From: Prostheceraeus crozeri
Lineage: Eukaryota > Platyhelminthes > Polycladida > Euryleptidae
NCBI GenBank assembly: GCA_907163375.1
Contig: CAJQUW010002113.1
Coordinates: 62,001 to 126,000, forward strand
DNA: 64,000 bases
Direction: 5' to 3'
In this document: positions 25,771 to 36,395 of the stretch, in pieces
How positions within the stretch are numbered: the stretch's first letter is position 1
How the letters are laid out: every line of letters starts with the position of its first letter
Translations under genes and position numbers: made by a program
The notes under the pieces: generated by a model
What the model saw: the letters and a program-made list of their open reading frames with translations, nothing else
Told to the model about the DNA's origin: nothing
Database searches by the model: none

Positions 25771-26194
25771 TGATAGCTTCGGACATTCCAAATCCCGAGT
25801 TTCTGTAAGAAACCGACTTAGAAAATTTCATTGCTGATATCAGCTAAGGCGTCAGACTTCGAGGTTCGCCAGGAGATGGCCTTCGTCTCCAGGCCATAAA
25901 AGACTCCAAAACTTTAAAGGCTTGTAACTTTGCTTCTACAAGTCCGTTTGACTTGATTCAAAAAAGGTTCGGTCGCTATTGACCTGGCCTAAGTGATGGA
26001 CTACTTATAAAATTTCATAAGTAGTGCTAAAAAGTTGAAAAATTTAAATTCACTATTTTTGGAGGTTTTCTGGGGTTTTCGACCCTGCTGAAGTCAATGA
26101 AAGCATTTTTAATGATGTCTGAGCCAGTCTTCTCATGCTATAAGCGGCTTTTCACTGAAAGCGAGCAAGACACGGAGAGTTTTGCTGTAATATT

Positions 26195-26374
26195 CCACTG
26201 ACAGGGTGTTCCTTCGGGACGGCGGACGATGCCGTAGTGATAAGTGTGGCAAGGGAATGTGTCATATTTGAGACCGTAACCGCTGGGGCAACTCATGTTG
26301 GGCATTTGACACAGCTCTCAACGTAGCACTTTGAACGCCAATCGGTTGAGTCTTAGCTATCTTGTCATGGGTGG
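26195..26374 (+). ncRNA. Putative structured RNA, unit A (left arm)
   Basis: One of three ~180-nt paralogous units. The closing stem CCACTGACA (26195-26203) pairs with TGTCA...GTGG (26363-26374, 3-nt bulge). Next comes GTTCC-TTCG-GGAC, a UUCG-capped hairpin, then ACGGC-(7 nt)-GCCGTAG, later CTCAACGTAG and a GCCA-like end. It is preceded by TGTAATATTCC, shared with B and C. No frame is conserved among units while stems are, so I read it as RNA. The family is unknown. Confidence 0.4.
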
Positions 26375-26420
26375 CCTCTAAACATCTCCATTGCAAAACG
26401 CTGGTGAATCAAGCTCTCTA

Positions 26421-26438
26421 CGGCTTGCTATCAAGCTG
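26421..26438 (+). repeat. CTAT-loop hairpin 1
   Basis: GGCTTG-CTAT-CAAGCT, stem about 7 bp. Member of a family of hairpins with different stems and the same TG-CTAT-CA top. Confidence 0.55.
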
Positions 26439-26491
26439 ATCAAAGCAATAACTTGGGATGTTTCCTCAAGGTTTTCAAGTATGCTGAGTTC

Positions 26492-26509
26492 AAATCTGCT
26501 ATCAGATTT
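26492..26509 (+). repeat. CTAT-loop hairpin 2
   Basis: AAATCTG-CTAT-CAGATTT, a perfect 7-bp stem. Confidence 0.6.
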
Positions 26510-26555
26510 CAAATTCAACTAAGTCTAAGGCAGCTTTGAGGGGTTAGATCCCAGC

Positions 26556-26673
26556 TACTGATCACTACCTTTGACTCGGCGTTCCTGTTACCACTTCGGG
26601 GCAGTGACAATGATGTCTTCAGCTGTAAAGAGCGGGTATCGGGGAAGATCTCTCACTTCCCTAGTGATCAGTA
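26556..26673 (+). ncRNA. Long hairpin D, 118 nt, related to the start of units A-C
   Basis: TACTGATCACTA (26556-26567) is mirrored perfectly by TAGTGATCAGTA (26662-26673). Inside, CCTTTGACTCGGCGTTCCTG matches the opening of units B and C. It may be a shorter member or fragment of the same RNA family, or an unrelated structured regulatory site. Confidence 0.35.
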
Positions 26674-26767
26674 CAAGGCCTTCGGGCTGTCGACGGGATC
26701 GAGTGCCACTCACTACACTCAAATCTATCATTCCTCACTAAGTGTAAATTACTGACTATACATTTGT

Positions 26768-26779
26768 CCTGCTATCAGG
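26768..26779 (+). repeat. CTAT-loop hairpin 3
   Basis: CCTG-CTAT-CAGG, 4-bp stem with the common loop. Confidence 0.5.
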
Positions 26780-26808
26780 TTGTTTTGACTTGGTATCTAG
26801 TTGAATAG

Positions 26809-26826
26809 TCTCTTGCTATCAAGAGA
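26809..26826 (+). repeat. CTAT-loop hairpin 4
   Basis: TCTCTTG-CTAT-CAAGAGA, perfect 7-bp stem, extendable by a G-T and an A-T pair. Confidence 0.6.
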
Positions 26827-26866
26827 TTCACTTCTGCTCATAAAGCACATCATCGCTGTAATACCT

Positions 26867-27047
26867 CCTTTGCTCGAGCGTTCCTTCGGGACGGCGGGTA
26901 CTGCCGTAGAGGGATTGTGTTGCACGGGTTGTTCGTCGTTTGTTAGACCGAAACCTCTGAGCCGTTGCTCATGTTGGGCGTTCGACTTCATACTCAACGT
27001 GACGTTTTCTCTCGCCAGGTCAGAGTACTTCAGCCATTCGACAAAGG
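26867..27047 (+). ncRNA. Putative structured RNA, unit B (left arm)
   Basis: 181 nt. The closing stem is CCTTTG (26867-26872) with CAAAGG (27042-27047). Then CG-U-UCC-UUCG-GGA-CG, a hairpin with one bulged U, and ACGGC-(7 nt)-GCCGTAG. The later phrases ACTCAACGT and CGCCAGG are shared with C. The closing stem differs in sequence from A and C yet still pairs. Confidence 0.45.
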
Positions 27048-27248
27048 TTAGTCTTTATGATATGGAGTAGAGTGAAATGTAATTCATTAGATGCCCCTTC
27101 AATGATTGCTCCCATGATAAACGTTGATGAGACAAATGAAATGATTCTCATCTTCCTTTTTCAGTGATTGAAATCTACTAACACACTACCGTATAATCGT
27201 CCACTATGGGACAAGACATGATAGAGCCTCCACGCGCTTTGCCCTGGG

Positions 27249-27366
27249 CAGTCTTCGGACTGGCGAATACTATCATTAAGTTGAATCTGCTATCAGTCAA
27301 CTTGAACGTTGCGTCGCGTTAGAGGGGTATATAAACCACTGCCTCTCATTTCATTTCATTTCAATC
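27249..27366 (+). promoter_or_regulatory. Promoter of the first 88-aa gene (left arm)
   Basis: In order: hairpin CAGTC-TTCG-GACTG (27249-27262); AAGTTGA...TCAACTT (27278-27303) enclosing CTG-CTAT-CAG; then GGGGTATATAAACC with TATA at about 27328-27334, roughly 35 nt before the ATG at 27367. The leader is a run of CATTT repeats. Confidence 0.7.
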
Positions 27367-27633
27367 ATGCAGACGCCGAACAGTCAAGTCAGCTCTCCTC
27401 GCGGACCGCAGTTAAGGCCGCGAAATTTATTTGAGGAGTTTGTCAGGCTAGAGGAGCAAGACAGAGTTTTTAATAATCTTGCTCGGATTGGCAATCCGAT
27501 GACAGCAACTGCTGTCAATCCAACGGAATGGCGCTACATTCCACTTTTTAGCCATGTGCCAGCTAGTGTGGAAGTCGACAGTGCTACCAAAGAGAGAGTC
27601 AAAGACTCTCTCAGCAGAATTGGTAGGGTGTAA
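27367..27633 (+). CDS. Unknown 88-aa protein with histone-type mRNA end, left arm copy 1
   Basis: An intronless gene, ATG 33 nt after a TATA box, stop TAA at 27631-27633, histone-type stem-loop 29 nt later. The product starts MQTPNSQVSSPRGPQLRPRN: a short Ser/Pro/Arg tail (residues 1-20), then an acidic-helical stretch (LFEEFVRLEEQDRVFNNLA), the motif VNPTEWRYIPLFSHVP and a basic-acidic C-terminus SATKERVKDSLSRIGRV. No membrane span or signal peptide. It is not a histone and I know no family for it. The tandem paralogue 476 bp away has the same length, about 13 residue changes and an identical C-terminal third, with substitutions only and no indel. That pattern suggests a maintained reading frame plus local gene conversion. 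A mirror copy is at 37756-37490. Confidence 0.75.
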   Translation: MQTPNSQVSSPRGPQLRPRNLFEEFVRLEEQDRVFNNLARIGNPMTATAVNPTEWRYIPLFSHVPASVEVDSATKERVKDSLSRIGRV

Positions 27634-27662
27634 GATGACGTTACTCCCGAGAACGAACCATC

Positions 27663-27678
27663 GGCTCTCTTAAGGGCC
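27663..27678 (+). terminator. Histone-type 3' stem-loop, left arm copy 1
   Basis: GGCTCT-CTTA-AGGGCC followed by ACCA fits the metazoan histone mRNA consensus GGYYYUHHUHARRRCC-ACC base for base (6-bp stem with one U-G pair, 4-nt loop). CAAGA, the core of the histone downstream element, follows about 9 nt after the stem. It would direct U7-dependent cleavage and a non-polyadenylated, S-phase-type end. Confidence 0.75.
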
Positions 27679-27724
27679 ACCATGGGGCAAGACATGATAG
27701 AACCTCCACGCGGTTTGCCCTGGG

Positions 27725-27842
27725 CAGTCTTTAGACTGGCGAATACTATCATTAAGTTGAATCTGCTATCAGTCAACTTGAACGTTACATCACATTAGAG
27801 GGGTATATAAACCACTACCTCTCATTCCATTTCATTTCAATC
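27725..27842 (+). promoter_or_regulatory. Promoter of the second 88-aa gene (left arm)
   Basis: Same layout as the first: CAGTC-TTTA-GACTG at 27725-27738 (stem kept, loop changed), AAGTTGA...TCAACTT at about 27754-27779, and GGGGTATATAAACC about 35 nt before the ATG. Confidence 0.7.
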
Positions 27843-28109
27843 ATGGAGACGCCAAACGCTGCAGTCAACTCTCCTCGCGGACCACAGTTAAGACCGCGAA
27901 ATTTATTTGATGAATTTGCTAGAATAGAGGAGCAAGACAGAGTTCACAACAATCTTGCTCAGATTGGTAATGCGATGACAGCAAGTGTTGTCAATCCAAC
28001 GGAATGGCGCTACATTCCACTTTTTAGTCATGTGCCAGTTAGTGTGGAAGTCGACAGTGCTACCAAAGAGAGAGTCAAAGACTCTCTCAGCAGAATTGGT
28101 AGGGTGTAA
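27843..28109 (+). CDS. Unknown 88-aa protein with histone-type mRNA end, left arm copy 2
   Basis: Tandem paralogue of the gene at 27367 in a 476-bp repeat unit. The product starts METPNAAVNSPRGPQLRPRN; helical part LFDEFARIEEQDRVHNNLA; then the same VNPTEWRYIPLFSHVP and C-terminus. Changes relative to copy 1 lie in the first 66 residues only (for example F35H, R40Q, P44A, A66V). Its own TATA promoter, stop at 28107-28109 and stem-loop at 28139 make it a self-contained unit. A third, incomplete promoter segment follows it (28196-28262) and runs into unit C instead of a gene. The role is unknown. Confidence 0.75.
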   Translation: METPNAAVNSPRGPQLRPRNLFDEFARIEEQDRVHNNLAQIGNAMTASVVNPTEWRYIPLFSHVPVSVEVDSATKERVKDSLSRIGRV

Positions 28110-28138
28110 GATGACGTTACTCCCGAGAACGAACCATC

Positions 28139-28154
28139 GGCTCTCTTAAGGGCC
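28139..28154 (+). terminator. Histone-type 3' stem-loop, left arm copy 2
   Basis: Identical 16-nt stem-loop plus ACCA and downstream CAAGA, again 29 nt after the stop codon. Confidence 0.75.
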
Positions 28155-28287
28155 ACCATGGGGCAAGACATGATAGAACCTCCTCGCGGTTTGCCCTGGG
28201 CAGTCTTCGGACTGGCGAATACTATCATTAAGTTGAATCTGCTATCAGTCAACTTGAACGTTGCAAATGAAGTTCGGTGTAATACTT

Positions 28288-28466
28288 CCTTTCGACGGGC
28301 GTTCCTGTAAAGGGCGGCGGTGAAACCCGTAGCTATGTATACCGCAGGGGACATTCGGCAATGGTCAATCTTGTTAAACCTCTCTGCGTCATGTTTGCAA
28401 GTGATTGCCTCTGTCTCAACGTAGTATGCATTCGCGCCAGGGCGACATTTAGCCAACTGTCGAAGG
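28288..28466 (+). ncRNA. Putative structured RNA, unit C (left arm)
   Basis: 179 nt. The closing stem is CCTTTCGAC (28288-28296) with GTCGAAGG (28459-28466). The apical hairpin is CG-U-UCCU-GUAA-AGGG-CG: the same bulged U as in B, but with a GNRA tetraloop and one extra U-A pair in place of UUCG. CTCAACGTAG and CGCCAGGG are shared. It follows a promoter-like segment of the 476-bp unit that lacks the TATA box. Confidence 0.45.
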
Positions 28467-28689
28467 TTGCCTAAAACTTTCCATTGCATACGTTATGAGA
28501 ACCATGAGTTCTACCTGTCTCTATCAATGAGACGAATTGATGAATGGAATGAAATGGGAGGACACTCACGCGCCACACGCAACATAACACACTTCTCTCT
28601 TCCGTAGTCTAACAAGCTCTTTACACATGGATCGCAGTCGATTGCTATCCCTGTATCAGAAGTGTAAGCTATCTTAATTTATTTGACAC

Positions 28690-31600
28690 TATTTCATCTA
28701 TTATCATCATCGTCCATATGAAATGTTTTAAGATTTACAAGTTAGACTAAGCGTTCTACTATTTGTAAATGAAAGATATAGTTTCAACAGTTTACAGATT
28801 GAAAATAAAGTTTCAATAGTGTGTGTGTGTGTGTATGTTAAGAATAAAGTTTTATCTGTTTGTATGTTAGAAATAGAATGAAGTTTCACCAGTTTACAAG
28901 TTAAGAATAAAGTTCTATCTGTTTATATGTTAGAAATAAAATAAAGTTTCAATAGTTTGCAAGTTAAAAATAAAGTTTCAATAGTTTACAAGTTTTAAAA
29001 TAAAGTTTAAATAGTGTGCAAGATAAAAAATAAAGTTTGAACAGTTTACAAGCTGAAATAAAGTTTTAATAGTGTACACGTTGGAAATAAAGTTTTAATA
29101 GTTTATGTGCTTCAAAATAGAGTTATAACAGTTTATATGTTAGAAATAAAATGAAGTTTCATCAGTTTACAAGTTAAGAATAAAGTTCTATCTGTTTGTC
29201 TGATAGAAATAAAACAAAGTTTCAACCGTTTACAAGTTAAAAATAAAGTTTCAACAGTTTACAAGTTAAAATTAAAGCTTCAACAATTACAAGTTAAAAA
29301 TAAAACTTCAAAAGTTTACCAGTTAGAAATAAAGTTTCATCAGTTTACAAGTCAAAATAAAGTTTCAACAGATTATAAGTTAAAAGAAAAGTTCCAATAG
29401 TATGTGCATTAGAAATAACGTTTCAGCTGTTTGTATGTTAGAAATAAGATAAAGTTTCAATTGTGTGTACGTTAGAAATAAAGTTCTATCTGTTTCTATG
29501 ATAGAAATAAAACAAAGTTTCAACCGTTAACAAGTTAAAAATAAAGTTTCAAGAGTTTACAAGTTAAAACTAATGTTTCAATAGTGTATGTATGTTAAGA
29601 ATGAAGTTAGAACAGTTTACAAGCTGAAATAAAGTTTTAATAGTGTACACGTTGGAAATAAAGTTTTAATAGTTTATGTGCTTCAAAATAGAGTTATAAC
29701 AGTTTATATGTTAGAAATAAAGTTTCAACAGTCTACAAGTTAAAAATAAAATTATAACTGTTTCAAGAGTTTACAAGTTAGAAATTAAGTTTCAATGGTG
29801 TATGCGTTAGAAATAAAGTTTTAGCTGTTTGTATATCAAAATAAAGTTTCAAGAGTTTACAAGTTAGAAATAAAATGAAAGTTCACCAGTTTACAAGTTA
29901 AGAATGAAGTTCTATCTGTTTGTATGTTAGAAATAAAACAAAGTTTCAACCGTTAACAAGTTAAAAATAAAGTTTTAAGAGTTACAAGTTAAAACTAATG
30001 TTTCAATAGTGTGTGTATGTTAAGAATAAAGTTTTATCTGTTTGTATGTTAGAAATAGAATGAAGTTTCACCAGTTTACAAGTTAAGAATAAAGTTCTAT
30101 CTGTTTATATGTTAGAAATAAAATAAAGTTTCAATAGTTTGCAAGTTAAAAATAAAGTTTCAATAGTTTACAAGTTTTAAAATAAAGTTTAAATAGTGTG
30201 CAAGATAAAAAATAAAGTTTGAACAGTTTACAAGCTGAAATAAAGTTTTAATAGTGTACACGTTGGAAATAAAGTTTTAATAGTTTATGTGCTTCAAAAT
30301 AGAGTTATAACAGTTTATATGTTAGAAATAAAATGAAGTTTCATCAGTTTACAAGTTAAGAATAAAGTTCTATCTGTTTGTATGATAGAAATAAAACAAA
30401 GTTTCAACCGTTTACAAGTTAAAATAAAGTTTCACCAGTGTACAAGTTAGAAATAAAGTTTCAATAGTGTATATGTTAGAAATAAAGTTTTAGCTGTTTG
30501 TATATGAAAAACTAAGTTTCAAGAGTTTACAAGTTAAAAAATAAAGTTTCAATGGTGTATACGTTAGAAATAAAGTTTTAGCTGTTTGTATATCAAAATA
30601 AAGTTTCAAGAGTTTACAAGTTAGAAATAAAGTTTCAACAGTGTGCACGTTAAGAATAAAGTTTCAATAGTGTGTATGTTAAGAATAAAGTTCTATCTGT
30701 TTATATGTTAGAAATAAAAATGAAGGTTCATCAGTTTACAAGTTAAGAATAAAGTTTTATCTGTTTGTATGTTAGAAATAAAATAAAGTTTCGACCGTTA
30801 ACAAGTTAAAAATAAAGTTTCAGATTAAAATAAAGTTTCAATAGTGTGTATGATGGAAATAAAGTTTAAGCGCTTTGTGCGTCAGAAATAAAGTTTCAAC
30901 CGTTTACAAGTTAAAAATAAAGTTTCAACAGTGTGTACGTTAAGAAAAAAGTTCTATCTGTTTATATGTTAGAAATAAAAATAAAGGTTCACCAGTTTAC
31001 AGGTTAAGAATAAAGTTTTATCTGCTTGTATGTCAGAAATGAAATAAAGTTTCACCAGTTTAAAAGTTAAGAATAAAGTTTCAATAGTGTGTATGTTAGA
31101 AATAAAGTTTCAATAGTGTGTATGTTAAGAATAAAGTTCTATCTGTTTATATGTTAGAAATAAAAATGAAGGTTCACCAGTTTGCAAGTTAAGAATAAAG
31201 TTTTATCTGCTTGCATGTCAGAAATGAAATAAAGTTTCACCAGTTTAAAAGTTAAGAATAAAGTTTCACCAGTTTAAAAGTTAAGAATAAAGTTTCAATA
31301 GTGTGTATGTTAAGAATAAAGTTCTATCTGTTTATATGTTAGAAATAAAATGAAGTTTCAATAGTGTGTATGTTAAGAATAAAGTTCTATCTGTTTATAT
31401 GTTAGAAATAAAATGAAGGTTCACCAGTTTACAAGTTAAGAATAAATTTTATCTGCTTGTATGTTAGAAATAAAATAAAGTTTCACCGATTTACAAGTTA
31501 AAAAATAAAGTTTCAATAGTTAACACGTTAAAAATAAAGTTTCAATAGTGTGTATGTTAAGAATAAAGTTCTATCTGTTTGTATATTAGAAAGAAAATGA

Positions 31601-32583
31601 AGGTTCATCAGTTTACAAGTTAATAATAAAGTTTTATCTGTTTGTATGTTAGAAATAAAACATAGTTTCAACCGTTGACAAGTTAAAAATAAAGTTTCAA
31701 TAGTTTGCGAGTTAAAACTAATGTTTCAATAGTGCGTATGTTAAGAATAAAGTTTTATCTGTTTGTATGTTAGAAATAAAATGAAGCTTCGCCAGTTTAC
31801 AAGTTTAGAATAAAGTTTTATCAGCTTGTATGTTAGAAATAAAATGAAGTTTCACCAGTTTACAAATTAAAAATAAAGTTTCAATAGTGTGTACGTTAGA
31901 AATAAAGTTTCAACCGTTTACAAGTTAAAATAAAGTTTCAACAGTGTCTACGTTAGAAATAAAGTTTTATCTGTTTGTAAAGTTCGATCGTAGGATTTAC
32001 TAGTTTGCAAGTTAGACTCAGCATTCTACTAGTTGTAAATGAAAATAACGTTTCAACAGTTTACAGATTAAAATAAAGTTTCAATAGTGTGTATGATGGA
32101 AATAAAGTTTAAGCGCTTTGTGCGTTAGAAATAAAGTTTCAGCCGTTGACAAGTTAAAAATAAAGTTTCAACAGTGTGTACGTTAGAAATAAAGTTTCAA
32201 CAGTTTACAAGTTGAAAAATAAAGTTTCAACAGTGTGTACGTTAGAAATAAATGAAAGTAAGAACTTCATCGTATGAGTATTCAAAGCATGTTTTGTAAA
32301 TCAAATGTGTGTAGTCCTGACATGATAGAATCGCGTTAGAAATAAAGTTTCAGCCGTTTACAAGTTAAAGATAAAGTTTCAACAGTGTGTACGTTAGAAA
32401 TAAAGTTTTAGCTGTTTATATGTTAGAAACAAAATAAAGTTTCACAGTTTACAAGTTGAAAAATAAAGTTTCAACAGTGTGTACGTTAGAAATAAATGAA
32501 AGTAAGAACTTCATCGTATGAGTATTCAAAACATGTTTTGTAAATCAAATGTGTGTAGTCCTGACATGATAGAATCAAATGAA
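28690..32583 (+). repeat. Left AATAAA minisatellite
   Basis: About 3.9 kb of degenerate ~29-31-nt repeats of the type AATAAAGTTTCAACAGTTT + ACAAGTTA. Higher-order blocks repeat over several hundred bases (for example the run at 28835 again at 30022). Nearly every unit contains AATAAA on the plus strand. Two copies of an 85-bp insert with CATGTTTTGTAAATCAAATG lie at 32251 and 32492. Confidence 0.9.
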
Positions 32584-32605
32584 CTTGACAAACGCGTTTG
32601 TCAAG
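32584..32605. repeat. Centre of the palindrome
   Basis: A perfect 22-bp palindrome, CTTGACAAACG and its complement, with the axis between 32594 and 32595 and no spacer. The first asymmetry is a 4-6 nt difference just outside it. Confidence 0.9.
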
Positions 32606-35600
32606 CTTGATTCTATCATGTCAGGACTACACACATTTGATTTACAAAACATGTTTTGAATACTCATACGATGAAGTTCTTACTTTCATTTATTTCTAAC
32701 GTACACACTGTTGAAACTTTATTTTTCAACTTGTAAACTGTGAAACTTTATTTTGTTTCTAACATATAAACAGCTAAAACTTTATTTCTAACGTACACAC
32801 TGTTGAAACTTTATCTTTAACTTGTAAACGGCTGAAACTTTATTTCTAACGCGATTCTATCATGTCAGGACTACACACATTTGATTTACAAAACATGCTT
32901 TGAATACTCATACGATGAAGTTCTTACTTTCATTTATTTCTAACGTACACACTGTTGAAACTTTATTTTTCAACTTGTAAACTGTTGAAACTTTATTTCT
33001 AACGTACACACTGTTGAAACTTTATTTTTAACTTGTCAACGGCTGAAACTTTATTTCTAACGCACAAAGCGCTTAAACTTTATTTCCATCATACACACTA
33101 TTGAAACTTTATTTTAATCTGTAAACTGTTGAAACGTTATTTTCATTTACAACTAGTAGAATGCTGAGTCTAACTTGCAAACTAGTAAATCCTACGATCG
33201 AACTTTACAAACAGATAAAACTTTATTTCTAACGTAGACACTGTTGAAACTTTATTTTAACTTGTAAACGGTTTGAAACTTTATTTCTAACGTACACACT
33301 ATTGAAACTTTATTTTTAATTTGTAAACTGGTGAAACTTCATTTTATTTCTAACATACAAGCTGATAAAACTTTATTCTAAACTTGTAAACTGGCGAAGC
33401 TTCATTTTATTTCTAACATACAAACAGATAAAACTTTATTCTTAACATACGCACTATTGAAACATTAGTTTTAACTCGCAAACTATTGAAACTTTATTTT
33501 TAACTTGTCAACGGTTGAAACTATGTTTTATTTCTAACATACAAACAGATAAAACTTTATTATTAACTTGTAAACTGATGAACCTTCATTTTCTTTCTAA
33601 TATACAAACAGATAGAACTTTATTCTTAACATACACACTATTGAAACTTTATTTTTAACGTGTTAACTATTGAAACTTTATTTTTTAACTTGTAAATCGG
33701 TGAAACTTTATTTTATTTCTAACATACAAGCAGATAAAATTTATTCTTAACTTGTAAACTGGTGAACCTTCATTTTATTTCTAACATATAAACAGATAGA
33801 ACTTTATTCTTAACATACACACTATTGAAACTTTATTCTTAACTTTTAAACTGGTGAAACTTTATTCTTAACTTTTAAACTGGTGAAACTTTATTTCATT
33901 TCTGACATGCAAGCAGATAAAACTTTATTCTTAACTTGCAAACTGGTGAACCTTCATTTTTATTTCTAACATATAAACAGATAGAACTTTATTCTTAACA
34001 TACACACTATTGAAACTTTATTTCTAACATACACACTATTGAAACTTTATTCTTAACTTTTAAACTGGTGAAACTTTATTTCATTTCTGACATACAAGCA
34101 GATAAAACTTTATTCTTAACCTGTAAACTGGTGAACCTTTATTTTTATTTCTAACATATAAACAGATAGAACTTTTTTCTTAACGTACACACTGTTGAAA
34201 CTTTATTTTTAACTTGTAAACGGTTGAAACTTTATTTCTGACGCACAAAGCGCTTAAACTTTATTTCCATCATACACACTATTGAAACTTTATTTTAATC
34301 TGAAACTTTATTTTTAACTTGTTAACGGTCGAAACTTTATTTTATTTCTAACATACAAACAGATAAAACTTTATTCTTAACTTGTAAACTGATGAACCTT
34401 CATTTTTATTTCTAACATATAAACAGATAGAACTTTATTCTTAACATACACACTATTGAAACTTTATTCTTAACGTGCACACTGTTGAAACTTTATTTCT
34501 AACTTGTAAACTCTTGAAACTTTATTTTGATATACAAACAGCTAAAACTTTATTTCTAACGTATACACCATTGAAACTTTATTTTTTAACTTGTAAACTC
34601 TTGAAACTTAGTTTTTCATATACAAACAGCTAAAACTTTATTTCTAACATATACACTATTGAAACTTTATTTCTAACTTGTACACTGGTGAAACTTTATT
34701 TTAACTTGTAAACGGTTGAAACTTTGTTTTATTTCTATCATACAAACAGATAGAACTTTATTCTTAACTTGTAAACTGATGAAACTTCATTTTATTTCTA
34801 ACATATAAACTGTTATAACTCTATTTTGAAGCACATAAACTATTAAAACTTTATTTCCAACGTGTACACTATTAAAACTTTATTTCAGCTTGTAAACTGT
34901 TCAAACTTTATTTTTTATCTTGCACACTATTTAAACTTTATTTTAAAACTTGTAAACTATTGAAACTTTATTTTTAACTTGCAAACTATTGAAACTTTAT
35001 TTTATTTCTAACATATAAACAGATAGAACTTTATTCTTAACTTGTAAACTGGTGAAACTTTATTCTATTTCTAACATACAAACAGATAAAACTTTATTCT
35101 TAACATACACACACTATTGAAACATTAGTTTTAACTTGTAACTCTTAAAACTTTATTTTTAACTTGTTAACGGTTGAAACTTTGTTTTATTTCTAACATA
35201 CAAACAGATAGAACTTCATTCTTAACTTGTAAACTGGTGAACTTTCATTTTATTTCTAACTTGTAAACTCTTGAAACTTTATTTTGATATACAAACAGCT
35301 AAAACTTTATTTCTAACGCATACACCATTGAAACTTAATTTCTAACTTGTAAACTCTTGAAACAGTTATAATTTTATTTTTAACTTGTAGACTGTTGAAA
35401 CTTTATTTCTAACATATAAACTGTTATAACTCTATTTTGAAGCACATAAACTATTAAAACTTTATTTCCAACGTGTACACTATTAAAACTTTATTTCAGC
35501 TTGTAAACTGTTCTAACTTCATTCTTAACATACATACACTATTGAAACATTAGTTTTAACTTGTAAACTCTTGAAACTTTATTTTTAACTTGTTAACGGT

Positions 35601-36395
35601 TGAAACTTTGTTTTATTTCTATCATAGAAACAGATAGAACTTTATTTCTAACGTACACACAATTGAAACTTTATCTTATTTCTAACATACAAACAGCTGA
35701 AACGTTATTTCTAATGCACATACTATTGGAACTTTTCTTTTAACTTATAATCTGTTGAAACTTTATTTTGACTTGTAAACTGATGAAACTTTATTTCTAA
35801 CTGGTAAACTTTTGAAGTTTTATTTTTAACTTGTAATTGTTGAAGCTTTAATTTTAACTTGTAAACTGTTGAAACTTTATTTTTAACTTGTAAACGGTTG
35901 AAACTTTGTTTTATTTCTATCAGACAAACAGATAGAACTTTATTCTTAACTTGTAAACTGATGAAACTTCATTTTATTTCTAACATATAAACTGTTATAA
36001 CTCTATTTTGAAGCACATAAACTATTAAAACTTTATTTCCAACGTGTACACTATTAAAACTTTATTTCAGCTTGTAAACTGTTCAAACTTTATTTTTTAT
36101 CTTGCACACTATTTAAACTTTATTTTAAAACTTGTAAACTATTGAAACTTTATTTTTAACTTGCAAACTATTGAAACTTTATTTTATTTCTAACATATAA
36201 ACAGATAGAACTTTATTCTTAACTTGTAAACTGGTGAAACTTCATTCTATTTCTAACATACAAACAGATAAAACTTTATTCTTAACATACACACACACAC
36301 ACACTATTGAAACTTTATTTTCAATCTGTAAACTGTTGAAACTATATCTTTCATTTACAAATAGTAGAACGCTTAGTCTAACTTGTAAATCTTAA
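32606..36395 (-). repeat. Right AATAAA minisatellite
   Basis: Inverted copy of the left array; AATAAA reads on the minus strand. A few units differ in number from the left arm, the main source of the 66-nt offset between the gene mirror axis and the sequence centre. Confidence 0.9.

Larger units (their letters stand above)
25430..32594 (+). repeat. Left arm of the giant palindrome
   Basis: About 7.16 kb that repeats inverted at 32595-39694. Order: end of satellite, TATA-containing segment, RNA-like unit A, hairpin D, unit B, two 88-aa genes, unit C, minisatellite. Arm differences include GCGAGG (28184) against CACGAGG (right arm) and a short indel next to the centre, so the two arms are not simple copies of one read. 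Confidence 0.9.

Noticed and set aside
26797-27070. Frames on both strands over unit B (66 and 89 codons)
   Set aside because: Units A and C break both frames while keeping RNA-type pairing.
32584-32605. Possibility that the palindrome is only an assembly fold-back
   Set aside because: Arms differ at scattered bases and in a few minisatellite units, and the right satellite array is far shorter than the left; a fold-back artefact would be identical. Not fully excluded without long reads.
28690-36395. CRISPR-like or telomeric array
   Set aside because: Units are degenerate, contiguous and without unique spacers; the sequence is not a known telomere repeat and the genome is animal.
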